Positions 25,254-36,150 of a stretch of DNA of 64,000 nucleotides are shown one piece after another; position 1 is the first letter of the stretch, and every line of letters begins with the position of its first letter. Under the pieces are notes generated by a model. It did no database searches, was not told the origin of the DNA, and worked only from the letters and a program-made list of their open reading frames with translations. Source of the stretch: Buttiauxella agrestis. GTDB lineage: Bacteria > Pseudomonadota > Gammaproteobacteria > Enterobacterales > Enterobacteriaceae. Position numbers and translations under genes: made by a program. Location of the stretch: contig NZ_UIGI01000001.1 in assembly GCF_900446255.1 (NCBI RefSeq), positions 3,064,763 through 3,128,762 on the forward strand, read 5' to 3'.

Positions 25254-27449
25254 ATGATGTCTTTCACCACTTCTACCAGGGATGGTCGGCTCGCACCCGC
25301 CAGTACACTCTCTATTCTGGCGACCTCTATCGCTTTCGCGCTGATGCCCTCTACTGCTTTCGCGGCGGAGAAAAAGAGCGAAGATACACTGATTGTAGAA
25401 AGCACGCAGGCGAACGCCAGCGATGCTGAAGATGCACAAGATTACAGTGTCAAAACCACCACCAGCGGCACCAAAATGCTGTTGGTTCCACGAGATATTC
25501 CTCAATCCGTCAGCATTATCAGTGAACAACGGATGAAGGATCAGAAGCTGGAATCCCTGGGCGATGTGCTCAATAACACCGTGGGGATAAGCGAGACCTA
25601 CGCTGATTCTGACCGCGCAACCTATTACGCACGCGGTTTTGCCATTGATAACTTTATGGTGGATGGTATTCCGACGCTGTTCGAGTCCAACTGGAATCTC
25701 GGCGATGCGCTTTCTGATACTGCAATCTATGAGCGCATTGAAGTGGTGCGCGGCGCAAATGGCCTTACCACAGGCTCGGGCAACCCTTCTGCTGCCATCA
25801 ACATGGTGCGTAAACACGCCGACAGCCGTGAATTCACCACCAGCGTCTCTGCTGAATACGGCAGTTGGGACAAACAGCGCTACGTCGCAGATTTGTCTAC
25901 CTCTTTGACCGACAACGGCAATATTCGCGGCCGAATGGTAGCAGGTTATCAGGACAACGACAGTTGGGTTGACCGCTATAACCAGAAGAAGAAATTCTTC
26001 TATGGTGTTGTGGATGCGGACCTGACCGACGCGACCAGCTTATCTGTTGGCTATGACTACCAGGAAACCAACGTCAATAACCCAACCTGGGGCGGGATTC
26101 CGCGTTGGTACACCGATGGTAGCAAAACCCATCCAGACCGTAGCTACAGCACCGCACCTGACTGGGCCTACAACGACAAAGAAACGAAGCGTACTTTTGC
26201 CACCCTCAAACAAATGCTGGGCTATGACTGGCAACTGACGGTCAATGCGACACATACGGAAACGACGCTGGATAGCCAACAACTTTATCTTGATGGCCTG
26301 GTCGATAAATCCACCGGCATGTTGGTTAGCCCGTATGGCCCGTCATATCCTTACGTTGGAGGCACGGGTTACAACACCGGGAAGCGCAAAGTCGATGCGT
26401 TAGATACCTTTGCCAACGGTTCATATGAGTTGTTCGGTCGCCAGCATGAACTGATGATCGGCACCAGCTATTCGCGCCAGAACAATACCTATTACAGCGC
26501 GTGGGCCAATATCAGCGACACCGAGCTTGGCAATTACAACAACTACAATGGTGACTTCCCTGAAACTGACTGGAGCCCATTAAGCCTCGCGCAGAAAGAT
26601 ACGATTCATCAAAAATCGGCCTACATGGCGACGCGCGTGACCCTTGCCGACCCGCTGCACCTGATCGTTGGCGCGCGTTATACCAAATACAATCTGGACA
26701 CGCTGAACCAACAACTGGAGAAAAATAATACTTCTCCATACGCCGGCGTGGTGTTTGATATCAACGATACCTGGTCGACTTACGCCAGTTACACCTCGGT
26801 GTTTAAGCCGCAAACTCAGCGCGATGTGGAGCAGAAATATCTTTCGCCAATTACCGGCAATAACTACGAAGCGGGTTTAAAAGCTGACTGGATGAGTGGC
26901 CGTTTAACGACATCTTTGGCCGCCTTCCGCATCGAACAAGATCATCTGGCGCAATCCACCGGTCTGGTTATTCCTGGCACCAATGGCGAAACAGCTTATC
27001 GTGAAGCTGACGGCACGGTGAGCCGTGGAGTTGAATTCGAAGTGAATGGCGCACTGACGGATAACTGGCAGATGTCGTTTGGCGCGACGCGTTATGTTGC
27101 TGAGGATAGCGATGGCAATGCGGTTAACCCAAATCTGCCTCGTACCAGCGTTAAGCTGTTTACCAGTTATCGTTTGCCAATGCTCCAGGCTCTTGCGGTG
27201 GGTGGTGGCGTAAACTGGCAAGACCATGTCTGGTCTGACGTTCCTGTCCCTGGTGGCACATATCGTTCAGAGCAAGGCAGTTTCGCATTGGTTGATTTAT
27301 TCGCCCGCTATAACGTGACGAAAGCGTTCTCGGTACAGGCGAATATCGATAACCTGTTTGATAAATCTTACGACACCAACGTTGATAGTCGTGGGATTGT
27401 CTACGGCGCACCGCGTAACTTCTCCGTTAGCGCGAATTACACCTTCTGA
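25254..27449 (+). CDS. fhuE: FhuE, TonB-dependent receptor for coprogen and rhodotorulate
   Basis: Outer-membrane receptor for fungal-type hydroxamate siderophores. 731 aa: signal peptide to about residue 38 (ending STAFAAEKK), a TonB-box-like DTLIVEST, plug domain with RDIPQSVSIISEQRM and VVRGANGLTTGSGNPSAAINMVRK, then the barrel with LPLHL-type repeats (LADPLHLIVGARYT) and a terminal aromatic Phe. Near-collinear with E. coli FhuE and in the same place, between hinT and ptsG. Two adjacent ATGs at 25254 and 25257; either could be used. Confidence 0.94.
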   Translation: MMSFTTSTRDGRLAPASTLSILATSIAFALMPSTAFAAEKKSEDTLIVESTQANASDAEDAQDYSVKTTTSGTKMLLVPRDIPQSVSIISEQRMKDQKLESLGDVLNNTVGISETYADSDRATYYARGFAIDNFMVDGIPTLFESNWNLGDALSDTAIYERIEVVRGANGLTTGSGNPSAAINMVRKHADSREFTTSVSAEYGSWDKQRYVADLSTSLTDNGNIRGRMVAGYQDNDSWVDRYNQKKKFFYGVVDADLTDATSLSVGYDYQETNVNNPTWGGIPRWYTDGSKTHPDRSYSTAPDWAYNDKETKRTFATLKQMLGYDWQLTVNATHTETTLDSQQLYLDGLVDKSTGMLVSPYGPSYPYVGGTGYNTGKRKVDALDTFANGSYELFGRQHELMIGTSYSRQNNTYYSAWANISDTELGNYNNYNGDFPETDWSPLSLAQKDTIHQKSAYMATRVTLADPLHLIVGARYTKYNLDTLNQQLEKNNTSPYAGVVFDINDTWSTYASYTSVFKPQTQRDVEQKYLSPITGNNYEAGLKADWMSGRLTTSLAAFRIEQDHLAQSTGLVIPGTNGETAYREADGTVSRGVEFEVNGALTDNWQMSFGATRYVAEDSDGNAVNPNLPRTSVKLFTSYRLPMLQALAVGGGVNWQDHVWSDVPVPGGTYRSEQGSFALVDLFARYNVTKAFSVQANIDNLFDKSYDTNVDSRGIVYGAPRNFSVSANYTF

Positions 27450-27456
27450 TTTACAC

Positions 27457-27490
27457 GCTGGCGGATGACGCAAGCTTATCCGCCCTACAA
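27457..27490. repeat. REP-like palindrome after fhuE
   Basis: GCTGGCGGATGACGCAAGC then TTATCCGCCCTACAAAA has the arms GGCGGAT/ATCCGCC and the CTACAAAA tail of an enterobacterial REP element. It lies in the convergent fhuE/ptsG gap and may stabilise the fhuE mRNA end. Confidence 0.7.
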
Positions 27491-27507
27491 AACCTAAAGA
27501 CGGCAAT

Positions 27508-27540
27508 AAAAAAGGGAGGCCATTTGACTGGCCTCCCTCA
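27508..27540. terminator. ptsG/fhuE convergent terminator
   Basis: GGGAGGCCA-TTTGAC-TGGCCTCCC, with six T residues after it on the minus strand. A strong terminator for ptsG, and weaker for fhuE. Confidence 0.85.
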
Positions 27541-27558
27541 GTTCTCCCCAACTACTTT

Positions 27559-28992
27559 TTAGCTGTTACGGATCCACTCATCCATTTCAGTTTTCAGGTT
27601 ATCGGATTTAGTACCGAAGATTGCCTGAACACCTGAACCAGCTACCACTACACCTGCCGCACCCAATTTCTTCAGGCCAGCCTGGTCGACTTTAGAGATG
27701 TCGGCCACGCTAACACGCAGACGGGTAATACACGCATCCAGGTTAGTGATGTTTTCTTTGCCGCCGAACGCGCTAACCAGAGCTGGTGCCATTTCGCTTG
27801 TGGAAGTGGTAGAAGTCTCGGTAGTTGCGTCTTCACGACCTGGAGTTTTCAGGTCAAGTGCTTTGATCAGCACGCGGAACACGGTGTAGTAAATCGCTGC
27901 GTAGCACAGGCCAACGATTGGGAACAACCACAGTTTGCTGCTGTTTCCGCTCAGCACGATGAAGTCAATCAGACCGTGAGAGAAGGAAGTTCCGTCACGC
28001 ATACCCAGAAGGATACAGATTGGGAACGCCAGGCCTGCCAACACCGCGTGGATGATGTACAGGATTGGAGCAACGAACATGAAGGAGAACTCGATTGGCT
28101 CGGTGATACCGGTCAGGAACGAGGTCAACGCAGCGGAGATCATGATGCCGCCGACTTTTGCACGGTTCTCAGGTTTAGCTGAGTGCCAGATTGCGATAGC
28201 CGCAGCAGGCAGACCGTACATTTTGAACAGGAAGCCACCTGACAGTTTGCCCGCAGTTGGGTCACCTGCCATGTAACGTGGGATATCGCCGTGGAATACC
28301 TGGCCCGCAGCGTTGGTGTATTCACCAATCTGCATCTGGAATGGAACGTTCCAGATATGGTGCAGACCAAATGGTACCAGGCAGCGCTCTACGAAACCGT
28401 AGATGCCGAATGCCACAACCGGGTTCTGGTAAGCAGCCCACTGAGAGAAGGTCTGAATAGCCGTACCGATTGGAGGCCAGATGAAGGACAGCACAACGCC
28501 CATGAAGATCGCAGCCAGACCAGAGATGATCGGCACGAAACGTTTGCCCGCGAAGAAGCCCAGATATTCTGGAAGCTTGATGCGATAGAAACGGTTAAAC
28601 ATGTAGGCTGCAATGGCACCCGAGATGATCCCGCCCAGAACACCGGTATCAGCCAAGTGTTTTGCCGCGATCTCTTCCGCAGGAATATGCAGAACCAATG
28701 GCGCAACAACTGCCATGGTTTTAACCATGATGCCGTATGCAACCACAGAGGCTAATGCAGAAACGCCATCGTTATTTGTGAAGCCTAATGCAACACCGAT
28801 AGCAAAAATCAGCGGCATGTTGGCGAAGACTGAACCGCCCGCTTCCGCCATAACATGAGAAACCACTGCTGGCAGCCAGCTGAAGTTTGCAGAACCGACG
28901 CCAAGCAGAATACCTGCGATTGGCAGTACGGATACTGGCAACATCAGCGATTTACCCACCTTTTGCAGGTTAGCAAATGCATTCTTAAACAT
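27559..28992 (-). CDS. ptsG: PtsG, glucose-specific PTS enzyme IICB
   Basis: Membrane component that imports and phosphorylates glucose using P~IIA-Glc. 477 aa from the ATG at 28992 ([27 protein letters not shown]), exactly the E. coli length. The IIC domain spans about 1-390 with multiple membrane helices and the [15 protein letters not shown] motif. After a linker rich in Thr/Ser ([12 protein letters not shown]) comes IIB with the phosphorylated Cys in [13 protein letters not shown] (about 421). The leader carries sites resembling the E. coli SgrS and Mlc targets. Confidence 0.97.
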   Translation of the reverse strand: MFKNAFANLQKVGKSLMLPVSVLPIAGILLGVGSANFSWLPAVVSHVMAEAGGSVFANMPLIFAIGVALGFTNNDGVSALASVVAYGIMVKTMAVVAPLVLHIPAEEIAAKHLADTGVLGGIISGAIAAYMFNRFYRIKLPEYLGFFAGKRFVPIISGLAAIFMGVVLSFIWPPIGTAIQTFSQWAAYQNPVVAFGIYGFVERCLVPFGLHHIWNVPFQMQIGEYTNAAGQVFHGDIPRYMAGDPTAGKLSGGFLFKMYGLPAAAIAIWHSAKPENRAKVGGIMISAALTSFLTGITEPIEFSFMFVAPILYIIHAVLAGLAFPICILLGMRDGTSFSHGLIDFIVLSGNSSKLWLFPIVGLCYAAIYYTVFRVLIKALDLKTPGREDATTETSTTSTSEMAPALVSAFGGKENITNLDACITRLRVSVADISKVDQAGLKKLGAAGVVVAGSGVQAIFGTKSDNLKTEMDEWIRNS

Positions 28993-28996
28993 AATT

Positions 28997-29013
28997 GAGA
29001 GTGCTCCTGAGTA
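28997..29013 (-). promoter_or_regulatory. ptsG translation-initiation region matching the SgrS target
   Basis: The mRNA reads ACTCAGGAGCACTCTC just before AATT-ATG, identical as far as I recall to the E. coli ptsG segment that pairs with the small RNA SgrS under sugar-phosphate stress. The AGGAG is also the ribosome-binding site. That sgrS exists in this genome is inferred, not seen. Confidence 0.6.
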
Positions 29014-29091
29014 TTTGTGCTTTTTTTTACGCGTTATGCGCATCGGACTGGGGGGAGATCCGGTCCATAAACAGGCATCTAAGTGCCTTTT

Positions 29092-29118
29092 GATTTATTA
29101 CGCAGAGTAAAATAAATC
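29092..29118 (-). promoter_or_regulatory. ptsG promoter region with Mlc-like operator
   Basis: The minus strand carries ATTTATTTTACTCTGCG followed by TAATAAATC, very close to the E. coli ptsG P1 region that binds the repressor Mlc. Imperfect dyad TTTATT...TAAAT. From comparison with the E. coli sequence from memory. Confidence 0.55.
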
Positions 29119-29202
29119 CATGAAAGTTTGTTTGACGGCTATCACGTTTCTCTAAAGGCCATATGAAAAACTTTCATAAATTTACAAAACGCGTTTCTGA
29201 AT

Positions 29203-29245
29203 GTTACAAAAACGGCCTGCACCGCCCTTTTTGTGGCGGTGCACT
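29203..29245 (-). terminator. ycfH terminator
   Basis: Minus-strand TGCACCGCC-ACAAAAA-GGGCGGTGCA followed by GGCCGTTTTTG, downstream of ycfH. Confidence 0.65.
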
Positions 29246-29293
29246 TTACTCGCTTCGATCATTAATTACGAGCTTTAAAATAAGTCTGATTTA

Positions 29294-30088
29294 TCAGGCA
29301 GATTGCAAGCGGGAGTCAGGAATATGGAACAACGTAGCGAAGTTTTTTGTCGTCGCAACGGCCAATTCCTCAAGTGAAACCCCTTTCAGCACCGCCATAT
29401 ATTCCGCCACGTCACGCGTCATTGCAGGCTGGTTTTCCTTGCCACGATGCGGCACTGGGGCGAGATAAGGTGAATCAGTTTCCACAAGTATGCGATCCAG
29501 TGGCACATAACGCGCCGCTTCCCTGAGTTGTTCAGCATTGCGGAAGGTCACAATACCGGAAAAAGAGATATAAAAGCCCATATCGAGCAATTTTCCAGCA
29601 GTTTCTGTGTCTTCTGTAAAACAGTGTAGTACCCCACCGCAGTCTGTCACTTTCTCTTCACGGAGAATCGAGAGCGTATCGGCGCGGGCGTCACGCGTGT
29701 GCACAATCACCGGTTTATTGAGTTCACGTCCAATTTGAATGTGATGACGGAATGACTCCTGCTGGCGTGGCTTGGTTTCCGGGGTATAGAAATAATCCAG
29801 CCCGGTTTCACCCATTGCGACCACGCCCGGATCGGCGGCAAGACGGCGAAGTTCTTCAACGTCATAATCTTCGGCCTGATTGAGCGGATGGACGCCACAG
29901 GAATATGCCACGTTATTACGCTCGCCCACCAGTTGGCGCATATTGCGATAACCCTCAAGCGTGGTGGCAACGGCAAGGCAGAATTTCACATCGCGCGCGG
30001 CCGCTTTTTCCAGAACGTCATCAACGCTTTTATGCAGGGATTGATAATCGAGGCCATCGAGATGGCAATGTGAGTCAACCAGGAACAT
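29294..30088 (-). CDS. ycfH: YcfH, TatD-family metal-dependent hydrolase
   Basis: TatD-type DNase/hydrolase fold. 264 aa with N-terminal metal ligands VDSHCHLDG, GETGLDYFYT, VIVHTRDA, HCFTE and ETDSPYLAPVPHRGKENQP. Sequence and length follow E. coli YcfH; the physiological substrate is not settled. ATG at 30088, 11 bases after holB, as last gene of the pabC-mltG-tmk-holB-ycfH series. Confidence 0.93.
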   Translation of the reverse strand: MFLVDSHCHLDGLDYQSLHKSVDDVLEKAAARDVKFCLAVATTLEGYRNMRQLVGERNNVAYSCGVHPLNQAEDYDVEELRRLAADPGVVAMGETGLDYFYTPETKPRQQESFRHHIQIGRELNKPVIVHTRDARADTLSILREEKVTDCGGVLHCFTEDTETAGKLLDMGFYISFSGIVTFRNAEQLREAARYVPLDRILVETDSPYLAPVPHRGKENQPAMTRDVAEYMAVLKGVSLEELAVATTKNFATLFHIPDSRLQSA

Positions 30089-30099
30089 ACAGATACTCT

Positions 30100-31107
30100 T
30101 TAAAGATGGAATCCAGGAAGGAGTGCACCGGGTTGCATTAAACGCTCCCAGGTGAGTAATTTTTCAGTCAGCAATAATTCTCTGTTCACGCCCACCACAC
30201 TGAGCAGTGATTCACGACAGGCAAACCAGCTATGAAGTATGGCTTGCAACATCGCAGGTGTCGCACTATTGGCAAGATTGGCGACTAAAGCTTGCTGATC
30301 GTCATTGGTCAGCCAGGCTGTTGCACCTTGCTGCCATTTTAGTGCATCAACCAGCAGCGAAGATAACCAGTGAAGTCGAACCGCGGCATCGTCGCTGTTT
30401 AAAGCAGGCAACAAAGCCAGCATGTTTTTCGTCGCACAGGATTCGCTAAGTTTGTCACACAACGCCTGACGGTGTTTCCATGAATCAGGTTGCAGCAAAG
30501 CCAGAGCGCCTGCCGGAGCGCCGGAGCTTAAACGCAATGCCGCTCGCAATTGTGCGCTCTCCAGAGTGATTTCTCGCGCAAGCCAGGCCAACGCGAAGGT
30601 TTCGTCAGGAGGAGTTAAATACCAGTAAAGGCAACGGCTACGTAATGTTGCTGGCAAACGGGCCGGTTCGCGGCAACCGAGGAAAAACCAGGTTTTAGCT
30701 GGCGGCTCTTCGAGAGTTTTCAATAATGCGTTTGCCGCAGCTTCGGTGAGAAGCCCGGCATCTTCCAGCCAGACGACTTTTGCCCCGCCCTGCTGTGCAT
30801 GGCTGTAAAGCTTCTCAGTCATTTCGCGGATAGCATCAATGCCGAGGCTCGATTTACCTTTCTCCGGGGCAATGACATAGCTGTCCGGATGCGTACCCGC
30901 CTGCATCAACTGACAGCTGCGGCATTGACCGCAGCTTTTATTACCTTGCGGCGTTTGGCACATTATCCAGCGCGTGAGAGCGTAAATTAACGCGTCGTCA
31001 CCCATGCCGGATAATGAATGAAGCAGTAATGCATGGTGCCCGCGACCTGACTGGTACTGACTGAGAATTTGCTCAAACGGTGCGCGTAACCATGGATACC
31101 ATTTCAT
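30100..31107 (-). CDS. holB: HolB, DNA polymerase III delta-prime subunit
   Basis: Clamp-loader stator subunit. 335 aa (E. coli 334). The P-loop position reads SLSGMGDDALIY, lacking the GKT of active clamp-loader ATPases, as expected for delta-prime. The zinc module CGQCRSCQLM, SRC-type motif LRSRC and NALLKTLEEPP are present. The C-terminal collar is the most diverged part. Its ATG shares one base with the tmk TAA (TAATG). Confidence 0.94.
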   Translation of the reverse strand: MKWYPWLRAPFEQILSQYQSGRGHHALLLHSLSGMGDDALIYALTRWIMCQTPQGNKSCGQCRSCQLMQAGTHPDSYVIAPEKGKSSLGIDAIREMTEKLYSHAQQGGAKVVWLEDAGLLTEAAANALLKTLEEPPAKTWFFLGCREPARLPATLRSRCLYWYLTPPDETFALAWLAREITLESAQLRAALRLSSGAPAGALALLQPDSWKHRQALCDKLSESCATKNMLALLPALNSDDAAVRLHWLSSLLVDALKWQQGATAWLTNDDQQALVANLANSATPAMLQAILHSWFACRESLLSVVGVNRELLLTEKLLTWERLMQPGALLPGFHL

Positions 31108-31745
31108 TACGCCAGCTCCTTAGCCCACTCAAGTACGGCGCTACGAACGGCCTGCGAAACGTCTTCGAGCGATTGTGTCGCATCAATCGTACGAATGCGG
31201 CTGTCGGTAGCGGCAAGTTCGAGGTAACGCGCACGGGTACGGTTAAAGAAGTCGAAAGATTCCTGTTCGATGCGATCCAGTTCGCCACGCGCACGCGCAC
31301 GCTTCAGGCCAACTTCAGGTGTCACATCGAGATAAATCGTCAGGTCCGGATAGAAATCACCAAGTACGGTATTACGCAGCGCCATGAGTAATTGCTGATC
31401 GATACAACGACCGCCGCCCTGATAGGCTTGCGTCGAGAGGTCATGACGATCGCCAATCACCCATGCTCCCCGCTCCAGTGCCGGTTTGATGACGGTTTCC
31501 ACTAACTGCACACGCGCTGCGTAGAACATCAGCACTTCGGCTTTATCCGTCACTATTTCATCGCCGATGCCTTTGTTATTCAGCGTCAGCTCGCGCAATC
31601 TTTCTGCCAGAGGAGTTCCGCCGGGTTCACGCGTGAACACCAGATCGGTGATGCCCAGCTCTTTTAAGGTCGCAACTACCACGTTATGCGCGTTAGTTTT
31701 CCCTGCTCCTTCGAGCCCTTCGATGACGATAAATTTACTGACCAT
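31107..31745 (-). CDS. tmk: Tmk, thymidylate kinase
   Basis: dTMP kinase of DNA precursor synthesis. 212 aa; P-loop [10 protein letters not shown] at 10-19, DR(H/Y) motif in [18 protein letters not shown] and LID region [15 protein letters not shown] at 31745 lies inside the end of mltG (11-base overlap); the stop overlaps the holB start by one base. Confidence 0.96.
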   Translation of the reverse strand: MVSKFIVIEGLEGAGKTNAHNVVVATLKELGITDLVFTREPGGTPLAERLRELTLNNKGIGDEIVTDKAEVLMFYAARVQLVETVIKPALERGAWVIGDRHDLSTQAYQGGGRCIDQQLLMALRNTVLGDFYPDLTIYLDVTPEVGLKRARARGELDRIEQESFDFFNRTRARYLELAATDSRIRTIDATQSLEDVSQAVRSAVLEWAKELA

Positions 31746-32757
31746 TCTTGTCCTTCAACGCTTTGATATAGACCTGCACAGCCTGATTGTGGCTGGCAAG
31801 GTTAGTATTAAATGTGTGGCCGCCCTTTCCATCCGCGACGAAATAAAGATAAGGCGTTTTCGCCGGGTGAGCCGCAGCCTGTAACGACGCATCACCCGGG
31901 ATGGCAATCGGGCCAGGCGGCATTCCGCTTATGACATAGGTGTTGTACGGCGTCGGGGTTTCCAGATCTTTGCGTGACAGCTTACCATTATAGCTTTCAC
32001 CCATGCCGTAAATTACCGTCGGATCGGTTTGTAAACGCATACCGATACGCAGGCGGTTAATAAACACGGAAGCGACCTGATCACGTTCTGCTGCAACCGC
32101 AGTTTCTTTCTCGATAATCGAAGCCATGGTAACTAAATCATTTTGCGTGTTGTACGGCAGACCGTCTTTTTTGCCATCCCACGCAGCTTGTACCGCTTTA
32201 ACCATGCGCTCATGTGCACGTTTGAGTAGCGCAACATCCGTCGTATTCGCGGTATATAACCAGGTATCCGGGAAGAACCAGCCTTCCACCCATTCTGGAT
32301 GTTCAAATTTTAAGACTTCAGCAACCGTAGAATAGCTATCATCTTTGAGCGTGTGCTGGATGTATGGCGCTTCGCGCAGTTGTTTCAGCCAGTCGCTCAG
32401 GCGCGTCCCTTCCACAAAACGGATGGGGAATTGCGCTTCTTTACCGCTGGCTAAAAGTTTAAGCATTTCGCGCACGGTCATTTGCGGCGTAAAGCGGTAA
32501 GTCCCGGCTTTGAAATTGGCGAGGTCCGGCTCAATTTTCAGCAGCCACTGGAACACGCGCGGGCGATTGAGCAGTTTTTCTTCGTACAGCTGTTTACCCA
32601 ACGCCAGACGACCCGTACCCGCCTTAAGGGTGAATATGGTTTCTTGTTCAATAGTCAGATGGCTATTAGCAAGCTGGCGGACTTTGTACAAGCCAACGCC
32701 TGCCGCCACACCTAACACCACTAACAGCAGCAGAAAGAAACGTAGCATCTTTTTCAT
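31735..32757 (-). CDS. mltG: MltG (YceG), endolytic peptidoglycan transglycosylase
   Basis: Inner-membrane enzyme that cleaves nascent glycan strands and so sets glycan length. One N-terminal transmembrane segment ([21 protein letters not shown]), then a LysM-like subdomain and the YceG catalytic domain with the Glu in [10 protein letters not shown] and [10 protein letters not shown]. 340 aa from the ATG at 32757, as in E. coli; a GTG 18 bases upstream would extend it into the pabC end. Tightly packed between pabC and tmk. Confidence 0.94.
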   Translation of the reverse strand: MKKMLRFFLLLLVVLGVAAGVGLYKVRQLANSHLTIEQETIFTLKAGTGRLALGKQLYEEKLLNRPRVFQWLLKIEPDLANFKAGTYRFTPQMTVREMLKLLASGKEAQFPIRFVEGTRLSDWLKQLREAPYIQHTLKDDSYSTVAEVLKFEHPEWVEGWFFPDTWLYTANTTDVALLKRAHERMVKAVQAAWDGKKDGLPYNTQNDLVTMASIIEKETAVAAERDQVASVFINRLRIGMRLQTDPTVIYGMGESYNGKLSRKDLETPTPYNTYVISGMPPGPIAIPGDASLQAAAHPAKTPYLYFVADGKGGHTFNTNLASHNQAVQVYIKALKDKNGQ

Positions 32758-32767
32758 TGTTAATCGG

Positions 32768-33568
32768 TTACTCACAAAGTGGTGCTAAAAATTGATAAAG
32801 CTCACGAGATTCAAATTGCCAGGATTCAGCCTGTTTAACAGGAACAACCGGCATTAATGCGTTGCAAATTAGTACTTCGTCGGCCAGGGCCAGCGTGCCT
32901 ACTCTTTCCCGAACTTGCGTGAACTGCCAGGCAGAACCGGCAAGACAGGAGATAATATGCTGGCGCATAGTGCCGTTTACACCAGATTTATCTACATACG
33001 GTGTAAATACCTGCGTGCCTTTACGCCAGAATAAATTCGCGGCACAGCATTCCGTAAGCCACCCATCACTGTCAAGAACCAGGGCTTCCTGGGCTTGCGT
33101 CTGTTCAAGATGCGTACGAATCAGCACTTGTTCGAGGCGATTGAGGTGCTTAATCCCTGCAAGGTACGGATTAATTCCTAACTGAATCGGGCTTAGCGCA
33201 AGGCTCATACCCTCCTCGCGCCACTGCGGATAAAACGAAGGATAGGCGGAAACGGATAATATACGTGTCGGTTGCTGGCAGTTTGCCGCACTGTATCCTC
33301 GCCCACCACTGCCGCGAGTAATGACGACTTTCAAAACGGCCTGCTTTTGTGTTGAAGCGAGCTGCTGCATTTCGCTTTTTAGCAGTGACCAGTCGGCAAA
33401 CGGAATAAGGAGTTTTTCGCAGGCTTGCTGCAAACGGATGAGATGTTGTTCTAAAAATCTGACCTGACCGTCACTTACGCGAGATGTCGTAAAACAACCG
33501 TCGCCAAACTGCACTGCGCGATCGTTCGCCGCTAAAGTTTCGGTTCGCTCACCATTGATTAAATACAT
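32768..33568 (-). CDS. pabC: PabC, aminodeoxychorismate lyase
   Basis: PLP enzyme that splits 4-amino-4-deoxychorismate to p-aminobenzoate and pyruvate for folate. 266 aa; fold-type IV features [18 protein letters not shown]-like TRGSGGRGY, the PLP-lysine segment [13 protein letters not shown] and [23 protein letters not shown]. The C-terminal third diverges from E. coli. ATG at 33568. It is separated from fabF by a terminator-like hairpin. Confidence 0.93.
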   Translation of the reverse strand: MYLINGERTETLAANDRAVQFGDGCFTTSRVSDGQVRFLEQHLIRLQQACEKLLIPFADWSLLKSEMQQLASTQKQAVLKVVITRGSGGRGYSAANCQQPTRILSVSAYPSFYPQWREEGMSLALSPIQLGINPYLAGIKHLNRLEQVLIRTHLEQTQAQEALVLDSDGWLTECCAANLFWRKGTQVFTPYVDKSGVNGTMRQHIISCLAGSAWQFTQVRERVGTLALADEVLICNALMPVVPVKQAESWQFESRELYQFLAPLCE

Positions 33569-33645
33569 AACAACTCCTCAATGTTTCGTGAGTTAAGAGT
33601 GCCAGTGCGAAGGATTTACAGCAAGAGGGAGAAATTTCAGATGCA

Positions 33646-33672
33646 TAAAGGGCCCGCAAGCGAGCCCTTTAT
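33646..33672 (-). terminator. fabF terminator
   Basis: Minus-strand AAAGGGCTCG-CTTG-CGGGCCCTTT directly after fabF. It separates the fab genes from the pabC string. Confidence 0.75.
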
Positions 33673-33681
33673 GGAGACGGT

Positions 33682-34953
<1,272 letters not shown>

Positions 34954-34970
34954 CTAGTGGGACACTTAGA

Positions 34971-34999
34971 TAAAACTCAGGCGGTCGAATGACCGCCTG
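34971..34999 (-). terminator. Terminator/attenuator between acpP and fabF
   Basis: Minus-strand CAGGCGGTC-ATTC-GACCGCCTG then AGTTTTA. The short T-run suggests partial readthrough, so acpP could be made in large excess over fabF. Confidence 0.65.
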
Positions 35000-35010
35000 G
35001 AGATGTTCAC

Positions 35011-35247
35011 TTACGCCTGGTGACCGTTGATGTAATCAATGGCAGCCTGAACAGTGGTGATTTTCTCAGCTTCTTCGTCCGGAATCTCAGTATCAAACTC
35101 TTCTTCCAGAGCCATTACCAGCTCAACGGTGTCAAGAGAATCAGCGCCCAGGTCCTCTACGAAGGAAGCGGAGTTGATAACTTCTTCCTGCTTAACGCCC
35201 AGTTGTTCACCGATAATTTTCTTAACGCGTTCTTCGATAGTGCTCAT
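35011..35247 (-). CDS. acpP: AcpP, acyl carrier protein
   Basis: Small acidic carrier of growing acyl chains. 78 aa from the ATG at 35247 ([18 protein letters not shown]). The phosphopantetheine Ser is in the [18 protein letters not shown] motif (Ser 37 counting Met). Sequence is essentially that of E. coli AcpP. Longer upstream reading into the fabG gap is not homologous. 154 bases after fabG, which may hold an additional acpP promoter. Confidence 0.98.
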   Translation of the reverse strand: MSTIEERVKKIIGEQLGVKQEEVINSASFVEDLGADSLDTVELVMALEEEFDTEIPDEEAEKITTVQAAIDYINGHQA

Positions 35248-35401
35248 ACTCTTAAATTTCCTATCAAAACTCGCTTTCGCGATGGTTTTCGTAGTGTATA
35301 AAATGTTGAAAAAGATGCAACTAAATCCCGGCAGGTCATACCACGATTTTACGCTATTTTGCGGGCATTCGCCCAAATAACGCAAATATTTTGTATCGTG
35401 G

Positions 35402-36136
35402 TTAAACCATATACATTCCGCCATTGACGTGCAGGGTTTCACCAGAGATGTAACCTGCCTCGTCAGAGGCTAAAAATGCAACAGCACTGGCGATTTCTTT
35501 TGCGTCGCCTAAACGACCCGCTGGAACTTCCGCCAGTATACCCGCACGCTGTTCATCAGAAAGCGCACGCGTCATGTCCGTTTCAATAAAGCCCGGAGCA
35601 ACAACGTTTACAGTAATACCACGAGACGCAACTTCACGTGCTAGTGATTTACTGAAACCAATCAGACCCGCTTTCGCCGCAGCGTAGTTAGCCTGACCAG
35701 CATTTCCCATGGTACCAACCACAGAACCAATAGTGATAATACGACCATGACGCTTTTTCATCATAGCGCGCATTACCGCTTTTGACAGACGGAATACTGA
35801 TGACAGGTTGGTTTCGATGATATCGTTCCACTCGTCATCTTTCATGCGCATTAACAGGTTATCACGAGTGATACCGGCATTATTAACCAGAATATCGACT
35901 TCGCCAAATTCTGCGCGAATATTTCCCAAAACAGCTTCAATTGAAGCCGGATCGGTTACATTCAGCATATAACCTTTGCCGTTATCGCCCAGATAATCAC
36001 TGATCGCCTGCGCACCGCTTTCGCTGGTCGCAGTGCCGATAACTTTCGCACCGCGGGCCACAAGGGTTTCCGCGATTGCGCGGCCGATACCGCGGCTTGC
36101 GCCGGTTACCAGCGCAATTTTTCCTTCAAAACTCAT
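35402..36136 (-). CDS. fabG: FabG, 3-oxoacyl-ACP reductase
   Basis: NADPH-dependent SDR enzyme that reduces 3-ketoacyl-ACP. 244 aa as in E. coli. Cofactor motif TGASRGIG at 12-19, NNAG, and the catalytic Ser-Tyr-Lys set in [24 protein letters not shown] at 36134-36136, 14 bases after fabD. Confidence 0.97.
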   Translation of the reverse strand: MSFEGKIALVTGASRGIGRAIAETLVARGAKVIGTATSESGAQAISDYLGDNGKGYMLNVTDPASIEAVLGNIRAEFGEVDILVNNAGITRDNLLMRMKDDEWNDIIETNLSSVFRLSKAVMRAMMKKRHGRIITIGSVVGTMGNAGQANYAAAKAGLIGFSKSLAREVASRGITVNVVAPGFIETDMTRALSDEQRAGILAEVPAGRLGDAKEIASAVAFLASDEAGYISGETLHVNGGMYMV

Positions 36137-36150
36137 GGGTTTCCCTCGTC

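Larger units (their letters stand above)
29014..29293. other. ptsG leader/promoter region and ycfH terminator
   Basis: About 280 bases between ptsG and ycfH. The left part is the ptsG leader and its Mlc-like operator/promoter (29092-29118). The right part has a GCACCGCC/GGCGGTGC hairpin ending ycfH. A short frame at 29163-29468 enters ycfH antisense and is not supported as a gene. Confidence 0.5.

Noticed and set aside
29163-29468. Possible small gene between ptsG and ycfH
   Set aside because: More than half lies antisense to ycfH, it spans the ycfH terminator hairpin, and no homologous protein is recognised.
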